Positions 7,780 through 15,193 of a stretch of DNA of 16,975 nucleotides are shown one piece after another. Within the stretch, counting starts at the first letter, position 1; each line of letters starts with the position of its first letter. The position numbers were made by a program, and so were the translations under genes. The DNA is from Bradyrhizobium sp. GTDB lineage: Bacteria; Pseudomonadota; Alphaproteobacteria; Rhizobiales; Xanthobacteraceae. The DNA is taken from positions 1-16,975 of the forward strand of contig JAQGKC010000317.1 of the NCBI GenBank assembly GCA_028290305.1, given 5' to 3'. The notes beneath the pieces were generated by a model, which saw only the letters and a list, made by a program, of their open reading frames with translations, searched no databases and was not told the origin of the DNA.

Positions 7780-8169
7780 TCAGGTGCTATCCTCCCCCTC
7801 ACGGCGTCTCGCCAGGGCCCGCTCAACGCATTCGAGCAATTGCGTTTCGTCGAAGGGCTTGGTCAAAAAACCGATCGCCCCGGCCCTCATCGCCCGCTTC
7901 CGAATCCGATCCTCGGGAAATGCGGTAATGAAAATCATCGGCGTGGTGTTGCGTTGAGCAATCAACTCTTCTTGCAACTTGATGCCGCTCATAACGGGCA
8001 TCTCGACGTCGGCAATAAGACAAGACGTATCGCTCAATCGCGGCGACAGCAAGAACTCTCGCGCCGAAGCAAACGCGTGGGCCGCAAATCCCATTGACCT
8101 CAACAACCGCGCCGTCGCAGTGCGCTGCGAAGCGTCATCGTCAACGATCGAGATTATCGGGATTTCCAC
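7780..8169 (-). CDS. Single-domain response regulator (receiver only)
   Basis: A 129-residue CheY-like receiver with no output domain. The phosphorylation residues are all present: acidic pocket Asp10-Asp12 in IVDDDAS, phospho-acceptor Asp54 in LIADVEMPVMSG, Thr82 in FITAF and Lys104 in LTKPF. Sequence style is that of FixJ-family receivers. Such proteins serve as phosphate shuttles or sinks, or act by protein contact. The start is a GTG at 8169, with AAAGG about 8 bases upstream. It lies 200 bases downstream of the FixJ-type regulator on the same strand and may share its transcript. The membrane histidine kinase to the right is the obvious partner by position. Confidence 0.9.
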   Translation of the reverse strand: MEIPIISIVDDDASQRTATARLLRSMGFAAHAFASAREFLLSPRLSDTSCLIADVEMPVMSGIKLQEELIAQRNTTPMIFITAFPEDRIRKRAMRAGAIGFLTKPFDETQLLECVERALARRREGEDST

Positions 8170-8369
8170 GCGACCAACCTTTTTCGAGTACGGACCTGAT
8201 CACGGTCTCGCCCCGATATGGTGCCGCCTCGCATGTCAAATAACACTCGCCCGGCGAGTCGGGAACTATACTTAGGTTGCGTGGCTGGCGATCATGCCGA
8301 TGCATCGCGCCGATTGATTCCGCCAAGCGCAATGGGCGATGGGCGATGGATTTGAACGAACGTCACGCC

Positions 8370-9044
8370 CTATCGCTTTTGGCCCAACGCCGGAGTCGGT
8401 GTGACGCCGAGCGCTTCTGCCATTCTGACCAGATCGGCCACCGATCTCGCGCCCATTTTCTTCATCAGGTGACTGCGATGCACCTTCACGGTGATCTCGC
8501 TAAGCTCGAATTTGGCCGCGATCTGCTTGCTCATCAACCCGCTCGCGACGAAAGCCATGATCTCGCGCTCGCGAGGGGTAAGCAATTGGAAATGCGCTTT
8601 CAGCGCGGTGATCATATGCTCATGTTCACGCCGCTTCTCATCACGCTGGATGGCAGCTGCAACGGCATCCAGAAGATCCTGGTCGCGAAACGGCTTGGCA
8701 AGGAAGTCGACCGCGCCTGCTTTCATGGCCCGCACCGTCATAGGAATATCGCCATGCCCCGTGATGAACACGATGGGAATTCTGATGTCCGCTTTTGCCA
8801 ACTCGGCCTGGAAATCGAGGCCGCTCAATCCTGGAAGGCGAACATCGAGCACAAGGCAGCTCGGCACGTCAGGGCGCTCGCTGTGCAGGAACTCCTGCGC
8901 CGAAGCAAACACTTCGGCCCGCAACTGCACCGAATAGAAAAGTCTCCCTAGCGCACGACGCGTCGAATCATCATCGTCCACGACGAAAACAACACGTCGG
9001 TCCTTGCCGTCAACGGCCTTCACTGACGAATTGCGCTGAGTCAC
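8370..9044 (-). CDS. FixJ/NodW-type response regulator with LuxR DNA-binding domain
   Basis: A 224-residue transcription regulator. The N-terminal receiver (about 16-130) has Asp23-Asp26 in VVDDDDS, phospho-acceptor Asp67 in LVLDVRLPGLSG, Thr95 in FITGHGD and Lys117 in LAKPF. The C-terminal LuxR-type helix-turn-helix (about 153-215) contains LTPREREIM and the recognition segment SEITVKVHRSHLMKKM. This is the FixJ/NodW/StyR pattern. The start is a GTG at 9044, with GAGGG 4 bases upstream. It reads away from the PAS histidine kinase that begins at 9513, which is its likely cognate kinase. Target genes are not evident. Confidence 0.93.
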   Translation of the reverse strand: MTQRNSSVKAVDGKDRRVVFVVDDDDSTRRALGRLFYSVQLRAEVFASAQEFLHSERPDVPSCLVLDVRLPGLSGLDFQAELAKADIRIPIVFITGHGDIPMTVRAMKAGAVDFLAKPFRDQDLLDAVAAAIQRDEKRREHEHMITALKAHFQLLTPREREIMAFVASGLMSKQIAAKFELSEITVKVHRSHLMKKMGARSVADLVRMAEALGVTPTPALGQKR

Positions 9045-9512
9045 GCTACCCTCTCACACATCTGAACCGCGCTGCCTACGTGGCGAAGCACCGAGAGCAA
9101 CCAGTTCTAAGGCTACGGCGATCGACGTTCTCACTAGAATTAGCTTCGACGGTGCTGAACGAGCTCGATACGGCTACCACCCCCCTGCAACCAGCGATTG
9201 GTCCCAATTAAAGAACGAGTGAAGCTGCTCCAGCGCGCCAACGGGGACGCTAATCTCGCACATGGAACCATATTTTAGCCCAAACAGCACGACCCGCAAA
9301 CCCCAGAATACCCGTCCGGCTCGGCTATTGGTCGCATCCAGGTTATCCGAAAAACACCGTTGGCATCGTGCAAATTCGAAATACCGAGGCACCATCTTAG
9401 GCAGAGAGCTCCTCCCAGCCTTTCTCTGCGGCATTGCGCGGATTAGGATTGCCGAAAATCCCTTTGAGTGACGCGCGCCGTGAGCTGGTCACCAACAACT
9501 GGATTGCCGGCA
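9045..9512. other. Divergent promoter region between the regulator and the histidine kinase
   Basis: About 470 bases that should hold promoters for both directions. It also contains the doubtful minus-strand frame at 9174-9434. I did not find a sigma-54 site or a convincing inverted repeat. Confidence 0.4.
9174..9434 (-). CDS. Doubtful small hypothetical ORF
   Basis: An 86-residue minus-strand frame lying in the divergent gap. It has a plausible internal Met at residue 14 (MVPRYFEF), with GGGAGGAG upstream but at an over-long spacing. It contains one CxxC (CQRC) and an aromatic-rich end (LHSFFNWDQSL). I do not recognise it. It would be co-oriented with the response regulators and transcribed before them. 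It could equally be a chance frame in a promoter region. Confidence 0.25.
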   Translation of the reverse strand: MPQRKAGRSSLPKMVPRYFEFARCQRCFSDNLDATNSRAGRVFWGLRVVLFGLKYGSMCEISVPVGALEQLHSFFNWDQSLVAGGW

Positions 9513-11306
9513 ATGCTGCCCGATACAACCAAGAAATTACTGCATGAGACGGCGCAGTTCCTAATCGGCCTCGTCGCACTGGCGTCGCTCACATGGCTGT
9601 GTGCTCGGCTCGGCTTCCGTCCCGTCTCCGCAGCACTCGGGTTTTTGATCCTGATTGTACTGCTGTCTCTTGCTGGCAGCTTCTTTGGCGCACTCGCTCT
9701 TTCGTTCCTCGCTCTCGGCTCCTTCGCCAATTTCTTTTCCCCTCGACCCGTTCACCTCGACTATCAGGAAGACATCGTTGCGGTGGTGGCGTTTTTACTC
9801 ACCTCACTGATCGTAACAGGCCTGGTGAGACAGCTGCGGGCCAGGCGGGATGAGCTTGAAAATTTACTGCATGCGATGCCACCCCTGGTTTTGAACACGT
9901 CGCTGAGCGGCTTGGCTGAATTCTCCAATCAGCGCTTCCGCGATTACACCGGTCTTTCGTCCGAGGAGCTGCTCGGCTGGGGATGGATGAATGCATTGCA
10001 TGCCGATGACTACAGTGTGGAAAGGTTTTGCGCAGCCCTTACGACCGGAACGCCTTTCGAAAAGGAAATCCGCATTCGAAGCGCGACAGGCGAATATCGT
10101 TGGTTCTTGCTACGAATGACGCCGCTCCGTAAGGACCCAAGAACAATCGTCAAATGGTGCGGCACCGCGAGCGATGTCGAGGAGCGGAAGCGAACCGAAC
10201 AGGCTCTGTTGCGCAGTGAAGCCTATTTGGCTGAAGCCCAGAGATTGAGTCATACGGGCAGCTGGGCATACGACATGGCAAGCCGGCGCCTCGTCTATTC
10301 GTCCGAAGAGAATTTCCGATTGTTTGGCTACGAGCCCGCGGCGGGTATCCCGACCAACGCCGACTGGGCGGTACGCATACATCCGGACGATCGCCAATCG
10401 GCTCTCGAGACCATGCGGCAAAAGATCGGCGAGCGCTTAGGTTACGAAGTGAACTACCGGGTCGTCCACCCGGATGGCACAATCAGGTATATTCATTGCG
10501 TGGCGCACCCCGTTTTTGACGCATCGGGCGATGTCGTCGAGGTCGTAGGTACCCACATCGACGTGACCGAACGCAGGCAGGCCGAAGAGGCGCGGCTCGA
10601 CGCGCAAAACAAGCTCGCGCACGCCAATCGCGTCGCCACCATCGGTCAATTGACCGCCTCCATCGCGCACGAGGTCAATCAGCCCGTCGGCGCGCTTGTC
10701 ACCAACGCGCATGCCGCCCTGCGGCTGCTGAGGGCCCAGCCACCTAATCCGGACCATGTCTCCGAAGCGCTTGATGATATCATCAAGGACGGCCGACGCG
10801 TCAGCGATGTCATCGACCGGATTCGGGCAATGGTGAGGGGGAGGCCCATGCGGCGCGAGCCGCTGGATGTCAACGAGGTGATCACGGAGACCGTCGCCTT
10901 AACACGTGGCGAGATGCTTAGAAATCGCATTGATCTGGAAACGCAGCTCGCCAGCCATTTGCCACAAATCCGAGGAGATCGTGTTCAGATACAGCAAGTC
11001 ATCATGAACCTGGTGATGAATGCTGTGGAAGCGATGAGCACGGCAGACGGATCGACGCGGTGGCTGCAAATTGGCACCGGTGCCGACCCGAGCAATATTG
11101 TGGGGATCACTATCCGTGATTCAGGTCCGCCTCTGGAGCCGGAATGTATCGAGCGGTTCTTCGAGGCATTCTACTCCACAAAGTCTAGCGGCATGGGCAT
11201 CGGACTATCGATCTGCCGTTCGATCGTTGAAGCGCATGACGGAACAATTTCGGCGACCGCAAATAGCGACCGGGGTGCGACATTTTACGTGTCCTTGCCA
11301 ACTTGA
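9513..11306 (+). CDS. Membrane-bound PAS-PAS sensor histidine kinase
   Basis: A 597-residue sensor kinase. The N-terminus (about 8-102) has four hydrophobic segments resembling the DUF4118 membrane domain of KdpD. Two PAS domains follow, at about 115-235 and 240-360, each ending in a PAC-like 'GT.SDVEERK' or 'GTHIDVTERR' segment. The HisKA domain carries His386 in SIAHEVNQPVGAL. The ATPase domain has the N-box with QQVIMNLVMNAVEAM (about 493-507), a DSG box and MGIGLSICRSIVEAH. This is the FixL/NodV-like class; I see no evidence for a haem-binding PAS. The ATG at 9513 is chosen because it starts just before the membrane domain; a GTG at 9468 is in frame and neither has a strong ribosome binding site. 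It lies back to back with two response regulators. Confidence 0.92.
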   Translation: MLPDTTKKLLHETAQFLIGLVALASLTWLCARLGFRPVSAALGFLILIVLLSLAGSFFGALALSFLALGSFANFFSPRPVHLDYQEDIVAVVAFLLTSLIVTGLVRQLRARRDELENLLHAMPPLVLNTSLSGLAEFSNQRFRDYTGLSSEELLGWGWMNALHADDYSVERFCAALTTGTPFEKEIRIRSATGEYRWFLLRMTPLRKDPRTIVKWCGTASDVEERKRTEQALLRSEAYLAEAQRLSHTGSWAYDMASRRLVYSSEENFRLFGYEPAAGIPTNADWAVRIHPDDRQSALETMRQKIGERLGYEVNYRVVHPDGTIRYIHCVAHPVFDASGDVVEVVGTHIDVTERRQAEEARLDAQNKLAHANRVATIGQLTASIAHEVNQPVGALVTNAHAALRLLRAQPPNPDHVSEALDDIIKDGRRVSDVIDRIRAMVRGRPMRREPLDVNEVITETVALTRGEMLRNRIDLETQLASHLPQIRGDRVQIQQVIMNLVMNAVEAMSTADGSTRWLQIGTGADPSNIVGITIRDSGPPLEPECIERFFEAFYSTKSSGMGIGLSICRSIVEAHDGTISATANSDRGATFYVSLPT

Positions 11307-11660
11307 ACGCGACGTAGAGGCTTGAATGCGTCCTCCCCGCGGAATGGCGGCCGCCATCTGGTCAAGTCCAACTGGGACACTCACCAGCCCGGTTCTGCGT
11401 AGCCGCCGAGCATGCGTCTGACGATGGATCGCATCGTGTCGACGCGTAATCTCGCTCAGAACTCCGAATGGCCTTCAAAAAAGGAGGCAATCCCACTACC
11501 TTCGTACAACCCCATTGTACCCGAGTAGGATCGACCAGGGTTCTCTGGCCGCTAAACTCAGGCCAGCCTCGCTAAACGTCTGACCAAGGCCCGGTCTCCA
11601 GACGGTCGGCCTGCGCAAACCTTTATACGGAGCCTTCTATCCATCGAAGGGATCAAGGTC
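11307..11660. other. Leader region upstream of the HWE-type kinase
   Basis: About 350 bases without a gene. It holds a perfect 14-base palindrome, ATGGCGGCCGCCAT (11344-11357), an AAGGAGG at about 11480 with no start codon at a usable distance, the GTACAA...TTGTAC inverted repeat (11504-11520), and a CGCTAAAC direct repeat at 11550 and 11570. No EcfG-type GGAAC-N16-17-CGTT promoter was found. Confidence 0.5.
11504..11520. promoter_or_regulatory. Inverted repeat GTACAA-N5-TTGTAC, possible operator
   Basis: Exact 6-base arms with a 5-base spacer, 140 bases upstream of the HWE-type kinase start. The symmetry and spacing suit a dimeric regulator. It is followed by two CGCTAAAC copies (11550-11557 and 11570-11577) exactly 20 bases apart, on the same face of the helix. 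Confidence 0.35.
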
Positions 11661-12404
11661 ATGACCAAAGTCACCCCTTACCCATTTGAGGAACGGCCGC
11701 TATTGCGCGAGTTGAATCACCGCATCAACAACGAGTTCGCGGCTATCATCAACACGATCTCGCTCGCGGCAGCGCGTTCTCCGGATCGCGAAGTGAAGGT
11801 CGCGCTTAACGAGGCGACGGAGATATTGCACTCTTATGCCGCTGTTCATCGTGCCCTGCGGATGCCGACGTCCGGTGCGCAGGTGGACGCGGCCGGGTAT
11901 CTTCGCGAACTTTGTGACTCGATGGGCCGATCCAAGCTCAAGCACATGGAAATAGAGCTGGCGCTTGTCTGCTCGCCCGTGACGCTGGCATCAGAACGAT
12001 GCTGGCACTTGGGTATGATCGTCTACGAGTTGGTAACGAATGCAGCACGGCACGCCTTCGGCGGCGGCGCCGGAAAGGTGCTCGTGGAGCTCTCATGCCC
12101 CGACGGGGACGTACGATGTGTCGTCACGGACAACGGATCAGCTTCGCCAAACATTGGCGGCGGACAAGGGCTTGAGATCGTCAGCCATTTGGCCAACGAT
12201 CTCGGCGGCACGGTGCAGCACCGGTTTCAGGCGAATGGATCGACGTCAATCCTGGTCTTCCCATTGGTCAACCCGGGCCCGCGGCCTGTTGGAAGGATCG
12301 GCGCTGTGATCGCGAAAGCTTCGGCCTGTTCTCCCTGCCGCGCGCAGCCAACTACTCACACGGACCCCCGGCGCGCTAGGCTCGATCGCTCCACGAACGC
12401 TTGA
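11661..12404 (+). CDS. Soluble HisKA_2/HWE-type sensor histidine kinase
   Basis: A 247-residue kinase core with no input domain. The phospho-acceptor region has His20 in LLRELNHRINNEFAAI, the RELNHRxxN pattern of the HisKA_2/HWE group common in alphaproteobacteria. The ATPase domain shows the N-box with YELVTNAARHAF (about 121-132), VTDNG, and GGGQGLEIV. About 35 residues at the C-terminus (after FPLVNPGP) are low-complexity and basic and may be dispensable. The ATG at 11661 has AAGG-type sequence upstream. Kinases of this group often feed the PhyR general stress pathway or act with single-domain receivers. The stand-alone receiver at 7780-8169 is a possible partner, but no direct evidence links them. 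Confidence 0.88.
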   Translation: MTKVTPYPFEERPLLRELNHRINNEFAAIINTISLAAARSPDREVKVALNEATEILHSYAAVHRALRMPTSGAQVDAAGYLRELCDSMGRSKLKHMEIELALVCSPVTLASERCWHLGMIVYELVTNAARHAFGGGAGKVLVELSCPDGDVRCVVTDNGSASPNIGGGQGLEIVSHLANDLGGTVQHRFQANGSTSILVFPLVNPGPRPVGRIGAVIAKASACSPCRAQPTTHTDPRRARLDRSTNA

Positions 12405-12501
12405 TCTCTCGCCCAGCATCGGCGGGATCCGCCTCATCTCTTGCGAGATCGTGCACATCGGCAAGTCCAGCGTTGTTCAATCGCACGCGATGATCAATTC
12501 C

Positions 12502-12521
12502 ATCTGACAAATCTGTCGGAT
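12502..12521. promoter_or_regulatory. Imperfect inverted repeat upstream of the exported DUF2158 gene
   Basis: ATCTGACA and TGTCGGAT flank a 4-base AATC spacer, with 7 of 8 positions pairing, 120 bases before the DUF2158 start codon. It may be an operator. The same gap also contains a short GGCGG-GAT-CCGCC hairpin at 12421-12433, just past the kinase stop, a weak terminator candidate without a T-tract. Confidence 0.3.
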
Positions 12522-12641
12522 CGCGGCGACTGCAGGCGACCAACGATGGTCAAACGCCAGCGAGCCCGTCCGTCTTCTGAAAAGAATTTTTACTGGCGCT
12601 CCTGCCGATGGTTCCTATCTCAGCCTACATGGAGTTTTGAC

Positions 12642-12926
12642 ATGTTGACGCTCGCAAAACGCTGTTCGGTCGCCATCGTACTCATGATCGGTCTCAGCAT
12701 ACCCCTTTCCATTCCGGCCTTCTCAGACCCCATTGCATCGAGCGCCTCGATGGTCGATAGAAGCGCTACGCGGTTCGTGCGCGGCGATCTTGTCCGGCTG
12801 CGCTCCGGCGGACCATTGATGACCATCAACGACATCCAAGGTGATCGGGCGGACTGCTTTTGGACCGACGAAAATGCCATGCCGCAAGAAGCAACTTTCC
12901 CAGTCCATGTCCTCCAGAAATTCTGA
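12642..12926 (+). CDS. Exported DUF2158 (YodC-like) small protein
   Basis: A 94-residue protein. Residues 1-28 form a signal peptide (KR near the start, a hydrophobic core, then a likely AFS cleavage site). The mature part carries the DUF2158 pattern: F45-x2-GDLVRLRSGGPLMTI to residue 62, then a D-C72-F-W74 segment and a short hydrophobic end. E. coli YodC-type members are short and lack a signal sequence, so export here is unusual. The function of the family is unknown to me. The ATG at 12642 is chosen for the GGAG 7 bases upstream and the signal peptide; an in-frame upstream extension to 12441 has neither. Confidence 0.82.
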   Translation: MLTLAKRCSVAIVLMIGLSIPLSIPAFSDPIASSASMVDRSATRFVRGDLVRLRSGGPLMTINDIQGDRADCFWTDENAMPQEATFPVHVLQKF

Positions 12927-13374
12927 TCTCAATACCTTGAGGTTCGGATCGGCTTCGAGTCCAGTTGCCAGGATGTTCACGACGTGGCGCGCCATTGGGA
13001 GCTTGCGGCGGCACTCCCTGTCATAGCCGTTGAGCCGCAACATGCCCGTGGCAATAACTCCCGCTGCTCAGGCGCATTCTGCATGCACGAGTTATGGTTC
13101 GTGCCGAGACGGTCTGAAACAAGACCTGCGTCGCGGGCGGCAAGGAGCCGAGCGCCGACCGATCGAGATCGATCCAAAATCCTTGAACGCCACCGCGAAC
13201 TTTAACGCGATCGATCCAACTCTGCCTTCCGCCAAAGCGCGGAGATCGAGTCAGCACACACCTCACGCGGCGTTGAAGCGGCGTGAGCAAAGATTGCCTT
13301 TTGTGCGTCGACACCGGTTCGCATCTCTGTTGGAGAGCCGCGCATCGTTGGCTCTTATCCTATGGAGAAACTCT
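12927..13374. other. Gap without a supported gene
   Basis: About 450 bases. The plus frame is open into the next gene but has no ribosome binding site before 13375. A minus-strand stretch at about 12910-13043 has coding-like codons but overlaps the DUF2158 gene and is not recognisable. A 7-bp hairpin, CTCACGC/GCGTGAG, spans 13262-13287 about 90 bases before the next start. Confidence 0.45.
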
Positions 13375-13587
13375 ATGACCAAGCTTAATCTCATGTCGGC
13401 TGCACTGATCGCTGCAGCCATGATCGCAACTCCCGCAATGGCTCGCGAGAGCCATGCAACGTCGCGAAGCGCCGCTGAGAATGCCTACGCCGCCACCTCC
13501 GACGTTTGCGTCCGGGCACCGCGCGTGGGTGCCTTCGCCACGCAGCCCTGGACCAACCCGCCATGCGAGCCCACTTCGGGCTTTTGA
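13375..13587 (+). CDS. Small exported protein, function unknown
   Basis: A 70-residue protein with a clear signal peptide: a hydrophobic core rich in Ala/Ile/Met and probable cleavage after A23 (TPAMA|RES). The mature peptide of about 47 residues contains two cysteines, in SDVCVRAP and NPPCEPTSG, that could form a disulfide, and a VGAFATQPW segment. I recall this type of protein ('RESH.TSR...' and 'GAFATQPW') from Bradyrhizobium, with no assigned role. The ATG at 13375 has GGAG 8 bases upstream; the open frame continues upstream to 13030 without support. It converges with the minus-strand gene at 14106-14393. Confidence 0.75.
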   Translation: MTKLNLMSAALIAAAMIATPAMARESHATSRSAAENAYAATSDVCVRAPRVGAFATQPWTNPPCEPTSGF

Positions 13588-14105
13588 TCCGCCTGCGTCT
13601 GGAATCGGTCCGGCGGTTCACCGCGGTAGCGGCGCCTCCGGACCGATACCGGGGCACGCCCCGGACCGCCAAGCCGACGGCTAAGAAGAGGTGGTATAGA
13701 GAATGAATGTTCCTGCCGCACGACCTCTTCCGGTCGCCGTACTCGGTGCATGCGCAGCAGATGGTTCTCATCTCCCGTCGAGGGTTTCGATCGAGCCAAT
13801 CCGCATGGTCGACCAGTTGGTAACGGTTGACGAGGTGAGCGGCCGGCAGATCGGCCCAACAAGCGATGGCGGAGATCAGCCTCCACCACCATTCGTGATC
13901 CGGCCGACCCCGGGGGTTTATCGCGGCACCAGCGCGCGGCCGCGAATGACAAACTCGGCTGACCGTCCAGCGGCGTCCTCGTGTGCTTTCCCAGACCCTT
14001 CATTTTCATGCGATGAGGGCGCAACCTGCGTAAGCAGCCTGCGCCCTCATATACGACCAAGAGATCTGCGGCGCGCCTCAACCGCGTGGACGTCGGCGGC
14101 CGTCT
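13588..14105. other. Convergent gap with a hairpin, no supported gene
   Basis: About 520 bases between two convergent small exported-protein genes. Long open frames exist on both strands (for example 13703-14383 plus and 13485-14081 minus), but they overlap each other or the flanking genes and lack ribosome binding sites or known motifs. The plus frame at about 13703-13950 has fairly coding-like codons and might be a gene remnant. The hairpin at 14013-14050 is the one clear structure. Confidence 0.45.
14013..14050. terminator. Hairpin terminator between convergent genes
   Basis: ATGAGGGCGCA (14013-14023) pairs exactly with TGCGCCCTCAT (14040-14050), 11 bp. An inner CTGC/GCAG stem with a GTAA loop could extend it. 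It lies 56 bases past the stop of the minus-strand exported-protein gene and between convergent genes. There is no good T-tract on either side, so it may act as a bidirectional or Rho-assisted stop. Confidence 0.6.
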
Positions 14106-14393
14106 TTACCGGAGAGCACCCGATGCAGGATCGTAGAACCGATGACGCTGCGCGCGGGAAGCGTCGACGGAAGTGGGAATGCCGCTCTCCCTGGCCGCAT
14201 AGGCCTCCATGGCCGCTGGTGGCTCGGAGGCAAGTTTGGCCGCCGGCGTCGGGGCGCCACCGTTCAGAACGTCGAGGTAGGGATGGTAGAAGGCGAACAT
14301 TCCCGGCTCCTGGATGGCGGCTTGCGCAAATACTGGGGTCACTGTCATGGCCGACAGCAGCGCGGCCGCGGCGACAGTCTTGAGTGAAGTCAT
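14106..14393 (-). CDS. Small exported protein, function unknown
   Basis: A 95-residue protein with a strong signal peptide and likely cleavage after A23 (VTPVFA|QA). The mature part has FAFYHPYLDVLNGG, an Ala/Pro-rich middle, then MEAYAARESG and a C-terminal RFYDPASGALR. I recall the 'YHPYLDVLNGG' type from Bradyrhizobium small proteins of unknown role. The ATG at 14393 is chosen for AGGAGA 7 bases upstream and the signal peptide; the longer in-frame start at 14714 gives an unlikely Arg/Cys-rich extension. The leader contains a hairpin (14447-14467) and a perfect palindrome (14504-14519), so it may be regulated. Confidence 0.8.
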   Translation of the reverse strand: MTSLKTVAAAALLSAMTVTPVFAQAAIQEPGMFAFYHPYLDVLNGGAPTPAAKLASEPPAAMEAYAARESGIPTSVDASRAQRHRFYDPASGALR

Positions 14394-14446
14394 GTTGATT
14401 TCTCCTGTATCAAAGCTGGCGAGAAGTCGCGGCGCGCGGGAGCGGT

Positions 14447-14467
14447 CACGCTCCTTTGAGGAGCGTG
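14447..14467 (-). promoter_or_regulatory. Leader hairpin of the minus-strand exported-protein gene
   Basis: CACGCTCC and GGAGCGTG form an exact 8-bp stem with a 5-base loop, 54 bases upstream of the start codon at 14393. No T-tract follows on the minus strand. It could be an mRNA-stabilising or control element in the 5' leader. Confidence 0.4.
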
Positions 14468-14503
14468 CGATTCTGTGGACGTGAATTTCCCGTTTTTCAG
14501 CGT

Positions 14504-14519
14504 GTCCGAACGTTCGGAC
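14504..14519. promoter_or_regulatory. 16-base perfect palindrome, probable operator
   Basis: GTCCGAACGTTCGGAC is fully symmetric over 16 bases with no spacer, as expected for a dimeric repressor of the TetR kind. It is 111 bases upstream of the exported-protein start at 14393. A related but shorter CGAAACGTTCG occurs about 210 bases to the right, toward the plus-strand ORF. Confidence 0.5.
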
Positions 14520-14888
14520 TATCGATTCGGATTTAATGCGGCAGCGCTTTCGCCCCACTAAATTGCGCGTTACGAAAATCACATCGTACTGAGAAAGATG
14601 ATTGGAGCTTCGCCTGGACCGGCCGCGACAGCCGATTGTCCGGAAAGGATCTGCGCACCAGTAACAGTGGACGCTCCGGAAACGACATTCGCTTACATCG
14701 TCGCTGAACAACAAAGGCCGAAACGTTCGTATATCTCAATCGATCCGTCTGACGAAAAGAGATTTACCTCCGTACAATTCATTCTGAGACTTCGATCATC
14801 TAAGTCTTTCTCTGCGAAGCACGATCACTCCATTGCGAAATGTCGGAATGCGACCGCGCGCACTCGAGATCTTAGGTAGAGACGACCA

Positions 14889-15164
14889 ATGAGATTGCAT
14901 TCGTTCTTACTGGGAACATTTCTGCTTGCGTCAATCCGCAACTCAGCCCTCGCTCAATCTTGTGTCGGGGATCAGAACTCCGCGCCGGCTGCCATGGCCG
15001 AAAAATGGGCGCTTCCGCTATGCGGCTTCGCGGCAACCGAATCGTGGGGGTCCAATGGATGTCATTGGTGTGATGCACGGGATATGCGTCCTAACCCATT
15101 CGGCCCGCATGCCGTCCCTCAAAGTGCGTCCAGTCGTTTTCGCGAAGTAGCGGAATTCAACTGA
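14889..15164 (+). CDS. Possible small exported Cys-containing protein
   Basis: A 91-residue frame whose first 22 residues look like a signal peptide ending ALA|QS. The rest has cysteines at about residues 25, 45, 58 and 61 (the last two as CHWC) but no pattern I recognise. AGG lies about 12 bases before the ATG, a weak and distant ribosome binding site. Codon use after about residue 50 is no better than in the overlapping frame, so the gene may be frameshifted or only its start may be real. Confidence 0.4.
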   Translation: MRLHSFLLGTFLLASIRNSALAQSCVGDQNSAPAAMAEKWALPLCGFAATESWGSNGCHWCDARDMRPNPFGPHAVPQSASSRFREVAEFN

Positions 15165-15193
15165 CCGGGTATCTCTCGCCGACGGAGGTCATC

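Larger units (their letters stand above)
14394..14888. other. Divergent intergenic region with operator-like palindrome
   Basis: About 500 bases between a minus-strand exported-protein gene and a weakly supported plus-strand exported ORF. It includes the hairpin and palindrome listed separately. An open plus frame (14598-14879) lacks a good ribosome binding site and recognisable content, and I do not call it a gene. A CGAAACGTTCG sequence at about 14719 partly repeats the core of the 14504-14519 palindrome. Confidence 0.5.

Noticed and set aside
8141..8332. 63-codon minus-strand frame between the two response regulators
   Set aside because: It overlaps the start of the receiver gene, lacks a convincing ribosome binding site and is not recognisable; more likely leader sequence.
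10770..10787. 18-base palindrome CTTGATGATATCATCAAG
   Set aside because: It lies inside the histidine kinase coding region and encodes a normal LDDIIK segment, so coding constraint explains it.
11307..11660. EcfG general-stress promoter before the HWE-type kinase
   Set aside because: I looked for GGAAC-N16-17-CGTT on both strands and found no match in this region.
12723..13043. Minus-strand frame with coding-like codons near 12910-13043
   Set aside because: It overlaps the DUF2158 gene on the other strand for most of its length and matches nothing I know.
13485..14383. Overlapping long open frames on both strands (13703-14383 plus, 13485-14081 minus)
   Set aside because: They contradict each other, cross the hairpin at 14013-14050 and overlap the well-supported small exported-protein genes. 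No ribosome binding site or family motif.
14394..14413. TTGAT...ATCAA inverted repeat just upstream of the exported-protein start
   Set aside because: The 9-base spacer does not fit FNR/FixK and the repeat spans the ribosome binding site; probably chance.
14598..14879. 93-codon plus-strand frame in the divergent gap
   Set aside because: Weak ribosome binding site, no signal peptide or motif, and position in a probable promoter region.
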